From Aureobasidium sp. EXF-3400 (Eukaryota; Ascomycota; Dothideomycetes; Dothideales; Saccotheciaceae): DNA of 64,000 bases. Under the pieces are notes generated by a model. It ran no database searches and was not told where the DNA came from. It saw only the letters and a list, made by a program, of their open reading frames with translations. Below, in pieces: positions 52,280 through 61,035 of this stretch. The position numbers and the translations under genes are program-made. The stretch lies in the NCBI GenBank assembly GCA_024195585.1, contig SWBL01000251.1, forward strand, positions 16,540 to 80,539. The letters are read 5' to 3'. Each line of letters begins with the position of its first letter. Positions within the stretch are counted from its first letter, which is position 1.

Positions 52280-53457
52280 CTATTGCCATCTTCGACCTCT
52301 ACCGCGTCCGCGACCACCACCCGAAGGACCTGACGGAATGCCTCCTTGACTCTGCATCATCGCAATCTGCTGCTGACTGTATCCATCAAAGCCTTGACCC
52401 TGAGCTTGCTGACCCTGCTGACCAGGTTGTGGTGTACCTCCTCGGAAGCCCGGACCACCCTGCTGCTGGAAGGACTGTTGTTGCTGACCACCGTATCCTT
52501 GATTTTGTTGCTGAGGCTGCATTGATTGACCACCGTAACCACCCTGTCCACCGCTCATAGAAGCTTGCTGATAGTGTTGCATAAACGTGTTGAAGTCAAG
52601 CTGACTAGGATCGATGCCTTGACTTTGCAAGACACTGGCGAAGGCGGCCATATTTTCGGGGTTCATATCGGGCATACCAGGCATACCCATTCCAGGCATT
52701 CCCATGCCCATAGGACCACCGGGCGGAGCTGCTTGCGGACCAGCAGCTGCAGCTTGGCCGGGCATGCCTCCTCCAGTCAACATCATCTCGAACTGTTTTG
52801 TCTCGGCCTTCTGATTGTTGATCGTGGAAGCCATGTTCTGCTGTCGCAAGCAGTACTGAGTCCAGGTAAATTCGTCAAAGCCATAGTTGAAGAAGTCGGT
52901 CTGATCAGTACCGGGCAAGCGCCAGGGTTTTGTGTGTTCGGCGAGGTCGGCGTCAATGTCGACTTCGGTGATGAGCTTGCCAGCAGGATCCCATGAAGGA
53001 GTGGCATTGATGTCTATTGACGATGTGCGAACTTCAGGGTATGTGGAGCCGTCCTTCAATGATACAAGCTTCTTGTTTTGCGCCGTCGAGGATTCTGTCT
53101 TCAAGGCAGGAGTTTGCTGATTTTGCTGTGTAGGAATGGTATCGACGGATGCTGTGCGCGCAGGAGCTTCAGGCTTGATGCCGCGGAATGAACGAGCTGG
53201 CCTGGGAGAATAGTTAGAAGGGAAGGCAATACGAAGTGGTATAAAAAGGCTTACGGAGGATCTGGAGCGGCGCCTTCCTTGTGCTCGGTAATGATATCAA
53301 TGTCGCTGTCATCATCATCGTCGTCGTCGTCCTCATCGTCTTCATCATCTAGGTCGATGTCGGGTTGTTCGTTAGGGTCGTCCTGGTTTGTCGGTTGTTC
53401 GTTCTTGACAGTGACATTGCCGTTCTGAGTATAAAAATCGTCGTCTTCTTCTTCCAT
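52280..53457 (-). CDS. FIP1: Pre-mRNA polyadenylation factor Fip1
   Basis: Fip1 tethers poly(A) polymerase to the cleavage and polyadenylation factor. Two exons (53457-53255, 53201-52280) give 374 residues. The diagnostic Fip1 motif is intact: KPWRLPGTDQTDFFNYGFDE followed by TWTQYCLRQQ. Upstream is the acidic N-terminus (a long Asp/Glu run, PDIDLDDEDDEDDD) that binds poly(A) polymerase in yeast. Downstream are Met/Gly/Pro repeats (PMGMGMPGMGMPGMP), a Gln/Gly-rich low-complexity tail and a terminal RGRGRGRRW box. The intron (GTAAGC...CTAAC...CCCAG) keeps frame. It is divergent from NUP49 across 338 bp. Confidence 0.94.
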
Positions 53458-53795
53458 GATGATGTTCGGTATATGCGACTCGTCTGGTATGGGAGAGGGA
53501 GTAATAGTCGCAACTCGTCAACTCGAAGCTCGCCAGAGACAAGTTGATGGTCCGAGCTTTATATAAGGTCTTCGACAAAGACTGTTTAGACAGTCTGCAC
53601 GCGCTCAAACAACTCGATTGTATATCACTTTGTACAAAGTCATCTATAGACTTGTCGCCTTCTCAACACGAAACGAAGCCAGCGACCTGATCCGTCCGAC
53701 TTTGGATATTCGAACCGGACGCGCACATCGTTGCAGCATCGAGCAAACGACTTCACTTGCGCTTCACTGCATCTAGCCTTCACTTACACCCAACC
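53458..53795. other. Divergent promoter FIP1/NUP49
   Basis: 338 bp with a TTTATATAAGG palindrome-like element at 53558-53568, readable as a TATA box in either direction and ~100 nt from the FIP1 ATG. Confidence 0.5.
53560..53566. promoter_or_regulatory. TATA-like element between FIP1 and NUP49
   Basis: TATATAA on the plus strand; the minus strand also reads TTATATAAAG. Its position fits FIP1 best. Confidence 0.3.
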
Positions 53796-55320
53796 ATGGC
53801 TTTCGGCAGATCGAATTCACTGAGCCTGAACACTGGTGCTGCAAACTCTCTGTTGTACGTCTCTAATAGCCATCTTTTGTGCGACAAGCGAGATTCAAGA
53901 TGCGACGATCAGCCATTACCTTCATTCCAGGCGCGCTAACTATTGCTCCTCCCCCTTGCAGCGGCGGCAACACTGCCAACAACAACACTCAGCAAGCCCA
54001 GCCGACACCGTCTTTGTTCGGCGCCGCTCCAGCTGCTTCTGCCCAACCACAGCAATCCGGCGGCCTCTTTGGCGCTGCCAACCCTACAACACAACCACAA
54101 CAGTCTGGCAGTCTCTTCGGAGCTGCCCCTGCCGCTCAACCTGCCAAACCCACTCTCAGTCTTTTCGGCAACAACTCTGCGAACACATCCAACGCTCAAC
54201 CACAGCAACAATCCGGAGGTCTCTTCGGAAATAACTCAGCCACCACACAAAACACTCAACCGCAGTCTGGAGGTCTGTTTGGAAACACAACTGCCAACAA
54301 CAATACATCAACTACCGGCGGCATGTTTGGAAGTTCGCAGCAGCCTGCTCAGAACAAGCCTAATCTGTTCGGTGCTCCTGCTCCATCCCAGAGCCTCTTG
54401 TAAGTTCGCTTCCTCAATTCCAGGAGTTGATCCATTCTCTAACATCACTCAGTGGAGGTAGTACCGCCCAACCCGCAAACAACTTCGGATCGTCCCTCCT
54501 CAACCCCATCGGCAACTCAAATGCCAGATCTATGGCCGGCAGCCTCACCATGGGCCAAGGCAACACCCAGACAAACACACAACCTGGTGTCAAGATTGAC
54601 ATGTCAAACCTACGTCCGACCACCCGCTTCAGTGATCTACACGACGACCTCAAGAAACAAATCGAGTCTATCGACGCCTTCATCAGACAACAAGAATCTT
54701 TCGCTACTCAATGCGAAAGTATGATCGGTCGTCACGCCACCGATGTCGAGAGCATCAAGCCCGATGTCGACCTTATCCAGAACAAGATCGAGACTGTCGA
54801 ACTCGCTCTAGAGAACGATGGCGCAGCTATTGAAAACGCAAAGGAACTTGTGCAAAGAGACGCCGGCGACCTCATCAGAGTTGCCCGCATGGCCGAGAAC
54901 TTGCAACTCCCTCAGCAATACCACTATGGAAGAAGTAGCAGACCTTCAACAACCGACGATGAATACGACATTGACCTTGTTGGCTACTTCGGCAAGCAAG
55001 CCGAGGTTATGCAAAAGACACTCGACACATACACCTCTCACCTCGCAGAAATCGAAGCACACCTTCGTGTTGTCGAAGGAAGCACAGTACAACAAGCACA
55101 TCAACTCGCAGCTCAAAGATCAGGAGGTCGTGCCGGAAATAGCGCAGACAATGTCCGGGAGCTGGCAGAAACTCTTCGCGGCTTCGAGAGTGGTATCTTG
55201 GGTGCCGCAGGTCTGGTCGGTTCCTGCAGGGAGGGTGTGAACGAATTGATCCTTGGTAAGATCGGCAACGATCCCCGAGAGAGTGTCGGATTTGGTGGTA
55301 GAAGATCTGTCAGATTCTAA
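53796..55320 (+). CDS. NUP49: FG nucleoporin Nup49 (Nup58 type)
   Basis: A central-channel nucleoporin that pairs with Nsp1 and Nup57 and binds transport receptors through FG repeats. Three exons (53796-53854, 53962-54399, 54453-55320) give 454 residues. The start MAFGRSNSLSLNTGAANSLFGG is typical. Residues ~20-180 hold about ten GLFG/SLFG/GMFG/FG repeats in an Asn/Gln/Ser-rich matrix. The C-terminal ~250 residues are the coiled-coil part (TTRFSDLHDDLKKQIESIDA, IRQQESFATQCESM), which assembles with partner nucleoporins. Both introns split a Phe codon (TT|C and TT|T) inside LFGG motifs, so the splice sites sit in paralogous repeat positions. It is divergent from FIP1. Confidence 0.92.
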
Positions 55321-56113
55321 GTGATCTCGAGACTTTACTTGTGCGAGGAGCTGCTTGAACAGTCCTTGTTTCTCGATCTACTGTCTATCAACTCCAAGAT
55401 GTACGCTTGTCGTGCTCAAGTAGCAATTACGAAATCTTTGTGAATAGTCACACGTGTGTATCTACGATTAATAAGTCGACTCGATGTTCGAGAAGGAGAC
55501 AAAGAACGCAATGTCAATGCGAGATGGTGCCATCGCCCAGAACCCCAGATTTGGCAAGCAAGGACCACCAACCTGGTTCGCACCTCCTTCTTTCGATCTT
55601 CGAATCGCGTCTTTCGAAACGATATCGAATGTCGGTGAAGACGTGAATCGGTGCAGAATATGGCGAGACCTCAAGCCACTCGCGTGCCAGATAACATTCT
55701 TGTGAACAGGCGTTTTTCCATGCGGTGGTGAACGGCTACACGCGAAGCACGGTCTCTCCATCAAGCACGCGATTTCACCTTTTGAAATTGTTTCAACACG
55801 CATTGCTGAACAACTGTCATCGAGATCCCGGTAAAGTCGTCTTTTTCCCCAATGTGTCCATGTTATGCGGAGCCGGGGAGTCCCCATGATGTTATCCCAT
55901 ATCTACCGTCCTAACCCACGGACTTCCACCATATCATGGAGCCATCACGCAATCCTTTGGAAACAATGGTGATTACATTACTCGTAAGTTGAGAGTCATC
56001 AAGGTGGTAGGTAGGTATATAATCTAATTTCCCTTGTCTGTACTCCTGATCGCGCATTTATCTTCTCCAAAATATTGCTCTCTTGTTCTTCGTACCTTGA
56101 TCAAATCGCAAAA
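55321..56113. other. Intergenic, NUP49 3' flank and dioxygenase promoter
   Basis: 793 bp. A 139-codon minus-strand frame (55468-55887) has no motif and is not called. A TATATAAT lies at 56016. Confidence 0.5.
56016..56023 (+). promoter_or_regulatory. TATA box candidate of the dioxygenase gene
   Basis: TATATAAT 98 nt upstream of the ATG at 56114. Confidence 0.4.
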
Positions 56114-57451
56114 ATGGCACCATATCTCCAAGAGCAAACAGCGGCAACAAGTCCTTCGACAATCAACATCAAATCATCCACACAAGCAACACACACCAAA
56201 CCTCTCGCCTACGAGCCCGGTCGAACAATCGCCGAAACCCATGAAAACTACGCTTACGACCATCTCCTACCCACCTTCCCAGACCTAAAATGGGCTCCCC
56301 TCCAAGAAGTACCCTACCACGACAAAGGGCTTGACGGCTCTCCCACCTTCTCCTCTCTAACCTCCACCGCAACCTCCATCCGCGACTACAACCCAAAACT
56401 CGGCACTGAAGTTACAGGCATCGATCTCGCTTCTCTTTCCTCTACACAAAAAAATGATATTGCTAGATTAATAGCAACAAGGGGAGTTGTATTCTTCCGC
56501 AATCAGAAGAATTTCGACATTCAGGCTCAGAGGGAGTTGGGAAAGTACTTTGGTACTTTGCATAAACATGCTACCACCAGTGTGCCTAAGCAAGAGGGTC
56601 TGGAGGATGTACATGTTGTGTTTGCAGAAGGAGCAAAAGGAGCTAGAAACCACATTTTCTCACCGAGTTTCTTGTGGCACAGTGATGTAAGTTACTTCTC
56701 CTTACCACCCTCCAACACTTGACAAGATTGGGATCACTGACATTCTCGAAATCCAGGTCACATATGAAATCCAACCTCCCTCCTACACAAGTCTCAAACT
56801 CCTCACCGGACCTCCCTCAGGCGGTGGCGGCACAACACTCTGGTCATCCCAATACGCCGCTTTCGACGCCCTATCCCCTTTCATGCAAACCTATCTCTCC
56901 TCTCTCTCCGCTCTCCACACAGCAGACATGCAAGCAGCCGATAGCGTGCGTGGCAATCGTCCCGTACGCAGAGACCCTGTCACCACCGTTCATCCATTAA
57001 TCCGCGTCCACCCAGTCACAGGCTGGAAATCTCTTTTCTACAATCCTGGCTTTGTGACAAAAATTGTGGGAGTACCAGCTTTGGAGTCTGAGCATATTAT
57101 TGGATATCTGAATGCATTGATTGCGACGACGAATGAGTTGCATGTTTCGTTTGATTGGGGCAAGGATGATGTTGCCTTTTGGGATAACAGGATTTGTGTA
57201 AGTTTGCCCTCTGCTCCTTTGCTCTGTTTGCAAAGTTTTCGGAATATGCAATGCTGACAATGAGGTTACAGAATCATTCGGCTACTTATGGATTTGCTCC
57301 TCACAGGAGACATGCTGTTAGAGTGGCTTGTCATGGTGAGAAGCCGTATTATTCGGCTGATGGAAAGTCTCAAGAGGAAGAGTTGAATGCAAAGTATGGG
57401 TTGCCGGCTGGGAACAAAGATTGCAGCGGTGTAGGCAACTACAATGATTGA
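56114..57451 (+). CDS. TauD/TfdA-family alpha-ketoglutarate-dependent dioxygenase
   Basis: Fe(II)/2-oxoglutarate oxygenase of the taurine/sulfonate dioxygenase type. Three exons (56114-56686, 56757-57197, 57272-57451) give 397 residues. Features: GTEVTGIDLASLSS (family start), RGVVFFRNQ, and the iron motif WHSD with H189 and D191, whose D is the last codon of exon 1. Further on are TGPPSGGGGTTLWSSQYAA, VHPVTGWKSLFYNPGF, AFWDNRICNHSATYGFAP with the distal iron His H340, and HRRHAVRVA (2-oxoglutarate Arg). Substrate cannot be told; fungal relatives act on sulfonates such as taurine (Jlp1-type), allowing growth on organic sulfur. A TATA box 98 nt upstream suggests regulated expression. Confidence 0.92.
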
Positions 57452-57658
57452 GTGCTTGTCCACTAAGAGTTGAGAGAAGTACTGAAGATAACGATATCCA
57501 TGAACACCCTCATTTTATTCACTTGTCTCTCTGTCATGATGTGTGTAGCAAGAGCATATACCAGGTAAGTCTCCGACCGAAAATGCTCATAGACTCGTCC
57601 AGCAAACGTTCCCTTCGTCTCATACTCGTGATCTCAAAGCATTAGACCACTCTCGGGT

Positions 57659-58165
57659 CTAGGTCTGCTCTCCCTTCTCTTGTTCTTTCTCCTTATCCTC
57701 TTTCTCTTCCTTTTTGAGCTGATGAAGCCGTTCGCACTTGCGTCTGATGGAGGACTCGGCGTCCTCATTTCGAGTGCGTAGCCAATCTGCCAAAGTTCTA
57801 GGCCCATGGATGATCATGCACTCACGCTCTCCAATCATCATCTCGTACTATGAATCCCGTGTTAGTTCATAGTCTGGAGGAACCCAAAGGGAGATAGAAC
57901 AAACATCGTCAATGGAGGTCTCCACTTTTGCTTTCTCGATGGCTCGAGCCATTTTCTTGTTCATGAGTTCTTCGGACTCCTTGACTTTCTCTTTGACGGC
58001 TTGGTCGATGGCGGTAGCAAAGTTGATGTTGACAGAGGCGGACATTGCAGTGTTGACGGCTTCGGAAACGGCATTGTTGATAGCCACGGGAATGGTGTCC
58101 TTGACAGCGGCGGTGATGGCAGCGTTGACAGCAGCGTTGACGGAATCGAAGATGACTTGCTCCAT
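57659..58165 (-). CDS. Orphan family member C (amphipathic small protein)
   Basis: Exons 58165-57905 and 57847-57659 give 149 residues. Exon 1 repeats a hydrophobic/polar pattern (NAAVNAAITAAVKDTIPVA, NNAVSEAVNTAMSASV), then IDQAVKEKVKESEELMNKK and ARAIEKAKVETSIDD. It aligns gap-free with exon 1 of gene A, sharing DxAVxEKxKxxEExMxKK and SID. Exon 2 has GERECM, LADWLRTRNEDA, then a Lys/Glu-rich tail (KKEEKEDKEKEQEKGEQ). The intron is 57 nt with a GTTTGT donor, CTAAC branch site and TTCATAG acceptor. An in-frame ATG eight codons upstream is rejected because it lies in the 5'UTR intron. It ends 208 bp from the stop of the dioxygenase (convergent). No known domain. Confidence 0.65.
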
Positions 58166-58166
58166 A

Positions 58167-58214
58167 CTTGATACAATCAGCATATGCACATATTAATAAG
58201 GGCTATGGTCTTAC
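58167..58214 (-). other. Probable 5'UTR intron, orphan gene C
   Basis: GTAAGA donor, ATGCTGAT branch region and ATCAAG acceptor, 48 nt, ending one base before the ATG. Confidence 0.55.
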
Positions 58215-58309
58215 ATGAAGGTGAGGGAGGCAGTGTTCTGTGTGTTGTGTTGCGTTGCTTTGTGGTAGTGCACAAGAGAGAAAGATTAATTGGTGTTAAT
58301 CAAGGAGGA

Positions 58310-58343
58310 GTCTTTGAGGAAGGAGCAATGTAGGCAGCCTTCC
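58310..58343 (-). promoter_or_regulatory. Shared upstream module, orphan gene C (GGAAGGC...CAAAGAC)
   Basis: On the minus strand GGAAGGC starts at 58343 and CAAAGAC at 58316, 27 nt apart. The latter is 151 nt upstream of the ATG and is preceded by CTTCCT as in A and B. Confidence 0.55.
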
Positions 58344-58718
58344 TGATTTATGGAACTGATGCTTTCACTTTCCTGAGAAGGCGCACCTCAATTTGCTCAT
58401 ACATCGGAAGGGACACTCGAACAGAAGCAATATTGTCTTGGTACATTCGTTACAAGCAAACAGCGTACCCTCGTAATATCATAATAGCTAGCTAGTTGTT
58501 ATACATCAGTCTCCATCAAAGTTCCCCCAAGCAATATTCGTCCACTAGGATAGATAGCAATAGATGCCTTGTCCCCATATCAGTAAAGATAGCAAAAGTT
58601 CAAACCTCATGCCTCAGCCGTCGCATGACATTTCATGTAATCGAATTTCCTCCAGCTAGCAATAATCCATCATAGCTGTCTGTTGTTGTGTGCGAGCACA
58701 TCTCGTACCTCGACCTCC

Positions 58719-60296
58719 TTATTCGTAGTCGTCATCACTTTCGACCTCACTGAGATCACTGCTCTCAGCTTCCTCGCTGTCACTGTCAACCTTCTTCTTG
58801 CCTTTGCCCTTCTTGGTAGCGGCGGCTCTCTTAGTCTTTGGAGCTGCTTTGCCTGCAGGCGAGATTTCTCCCTTCTTAGCGCCATATCTGGTGACCAGAT
58901 GCTCGATTGGACATCCTTCCTCCCAGCGCTCGCTGCTCGTACTGGTGGCGGCGCGACATCTGGGACACTCCTTGCCATGTTTGATGAGAAGCTGATGAAG
59001 CGGGTATTTGAGATCGTCGGGGACACGTGCCTCGCAGTGAGCGAAAGTGGTCTCGCGGTTGACGGGAGGCTGGCCCTTCTGAGTTTCCTTAGGGACCCAA
59101 GAGAGGTATTGGCAGAGGCGGAAGACGTGTGTGTCGACAGCGAATGATGGACGTTGCAGACAGAATAGCAAGACACATGAGGCTGTCTTGGGTCCGATTC
59201 CGGGAAATTTAACCATACGTGCGAATGCGTCTTCGTTAGAGAGCAAATGCAGATGATCAAGAGACAGTACACCACCCTCGGCACGCAGAATCTCGGTATT
59301 CTTCTCTTGCGCGGGCTCGTTCTCTGAGCCTGCTGGACCATCGGCTTTGGCGTCTTTCTCTTTCTTCAGAGCAGCGCATCGAGCTTGATTTTCTTCGTAG
59401 ACCATATCTAGGATTGCTTTGATGTCTTTGCTCTTGTTGTTGGCAAGGCCTCCGCTCTTGATGGCTTCGAAGACTTCTGGTTGAGATGCGAGGCGCACCT
59501 TGTTCCAGTCAACGCTGCCTTTGCCGACACCTTCTTTGAGAGTGCCGAAGGTCTTGACAAGGCCTTTGAACGCATTCGACGAGTTCTTACCAGTCGTTGC
59601 AGCAGATAGCCTGGTTCTGATCAAGGCATCCAAGACCGAAGGGACCTCACCGCAGCCAGTAACTTCCAGTGAGGGCATCGGGATAGACTTTGGTGCCGTG
59701 ACTTTGCCGTGCTTCTTCGCAAGAATGCGTTCAACTTCGTAACACTCTTCCGAGGTAGGATGAGCATAGTCAGGATACGGAGTCTCGCCAGGAGTGAGTT
59801 TGTGACTCTTGGCCTTGGTAGCCTTCTTCTTGGACTTGCCATCAGTCTTGACTTCTGAAGAAGTGTCTTCCGCTTTGATCTCGGGCTTGACATCTGCAAT
59901 CTCGGCTGCTTTCTTGGCCAGTTGATCGACTTCTTCCGGATCAACCTTCACTTGCTTGGCCTTTGCTACACGTCGAGCTTTCTTCGGAGGCGACGCTTCT
60001 TTGGCTTCGTCGACTTCATCAGTATCCGGAGTGGGCAAAGAACCAAGGTTATGTGGCAACTCGTCACCAAAGACTGGTGATTCCTCTTTGGCTGCAGGAG
60101 CTTTACGCTTGCGTGTAGGTAGCGGTTTCTTCGAGACTTCAGCATCGGCTTCATCCTTGACTTGAGGAGCTTTGGCAGGAGCTTTCTTGCGAGTCTGGCG
60201 CTTGGCAGCAGGTTCGGGTGGAGGACTCGAGACTTGTTGATCACTTTCGACTTGCAATTCAGCAGCAGCGCTGGCGCGCGTTCTTCTAGGAGCCAT
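58719..60296 (-). CDS. HhH-GPD superfamily base-excision DNA glycosylase
   Basis: A 525-residue single-exon protein. The N-terminal ~180 residues are Lys/Ala/Glu-rich and disordered, with basic clusters (KKARRVAKAKQ, GKSKKKATKAK) that could be nuclear signals. The C-terminal half is a HhH-GPD fold: helix-hairpin-helix FPGIGPKTASCVLLFCLQRP with the catalytic-type lysine K370, then SFAVDTHVFRL with the conserved aspartate D388. This Lys/Asp pair marks bifunctional glycosylase/AP-lyases (EndoIII/OGG1 superfamily). After the fold, C-x2-C and a later Cys (ECPRC...GCP) are present but not the standard four-Cys EndoIII iron-sulfur spacing. A Lys/acidic tail ends the protein. Substrate base unknown. 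An N-terminal extension without ATG is discussed in the findings. Confidence 0.85.
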   Translation of the reverse strand: MAPRRTRASAAAELQVESDQQVSSPPPEPAAKRQTRKKAPAKAPQVKDEADAEVSKKPLPTRKRKAPAAKEESPVFGDELPHNLGSLPTPDTDEVDEAKEASPPKKARRVAKAKQVKVDPEEVDQLAKKAAEIADVKPEIKAEDTSSEVKTDGKSKKKATKAKSHKLTPGETPYPDYAHPTSEECYEVERILAKKHGKVTAPKSIPMPSLEVTGCGEVPSVLDALIRTRLSAATTGKNSSNAFKGLVKTFGTLKEGVGKGSVDWNKVRLASQPEVFEAIKSGGLANNKSKDIKAILDMVYEENQARCAALKKEKDAKADGPAGSENEPAQEKNTEILRAEGGVLSLDHLHLLSNEDAFARMVKFPGIGPKTASCVLLFCLQRPSFAVDTHVFRLCQYLSWVPKETQKGQPPVNRETTFAHCEARVPDDLKYPLHQLLIKHGKECPRCRAATSTSSERWEEGCPIEHLVTRYGAKKGEISPAGKAAPKTKRAAATKKGKGKKKVDSDSEEAESSDLSEVESDDDYE

Positions 60297-61035
60297 GACT
60301 AGAAGAGCTTTGACTGGCTTCTGAAAATGAGAAAGCGCAGATGTGTTCAATCGCCAATTACGACAGAGAGTCGCAGTGGCGAGGAGAGCGGGCCGTAGAA
60401 TGATTGACAAGAACGATTGACGACGAAACTTGAATAGTGTCTGAGTAGCACTTCAATTCAAAGATTCGAGAAAACAGATCAAACAAAGTATAGTATAGGG
60501 TCGATGAAGAAGGAAGTCGCGTCGGACTCGAGACTCCAATATCAATGACGCTGCATCTGTGGAGGGTGTGCACAGGCCAGACGTTCGCGATTCTCTGGAG
60601 ATTGTGTCTATCTCCGGTGTCATGAGCTATCACATGTGACATTTTATCTCTACAATCAGAACACGATTCTGTTCAGTCTTCGGGTCTGAATGCGCTCAAA
60701 GCACATGCGGTTGTGATCCAATAAGATATTGAGTGGTTGGTGCTTGAATCTTGCTGGTGACAAGCGCGAGTCGGGCCACACGTCCTCGACGAACACCCAT
60801 AAATCTACTAATCGTCGACCAGAATACATCTTTCGAACCATCCATGGTTAACAAAATAGAACTTCGAGAACGGTGGTAAGATATTACAGAACACTATATA
60901 GATATACAAGCCTCTATGGAATCAGACATACCCTCTGCCATGGATATGCACGAAACGCAACCTCAAAACGCCCTGGCTATAGACTAGACCAGCCGACCGA
61001 ATAGAAAAAGGAAAGAAAGTCTCGAACATCGTAGA
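60297..61035. other. Intergenic, glycosylase leader and secreted-protein 3' flank
   Basis: 739 bp. The glycosylase frame stays open upstream to about 60450 without an ATG. Nothing else recognised. Confidence 0.5.

Larger units (their letters stand above)
58166..58718. other. Upstream region of orphan gene C and 3' flank of the glycosylase gene
   Basis: 553 bp. It contains the 5'UTR intron (58214-58167) and the shared promoter module (58343-58310). The remainder (58345-58718) shows nothing recognisable. Confidence 0.55.

Noticed and set aside
55468..55887. 139-codon minus-strand frame between NUP49 and the dioxygenase
   Set aside because: No motif, Arg/Ser/His-rich, no splice partner.
58166..58189. 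Upstream in-frame ATG of orphan gene C
   Set aside because: It falls inside the proposed 5'UTR intron, and the paralogues start at the equivalent of 58165.
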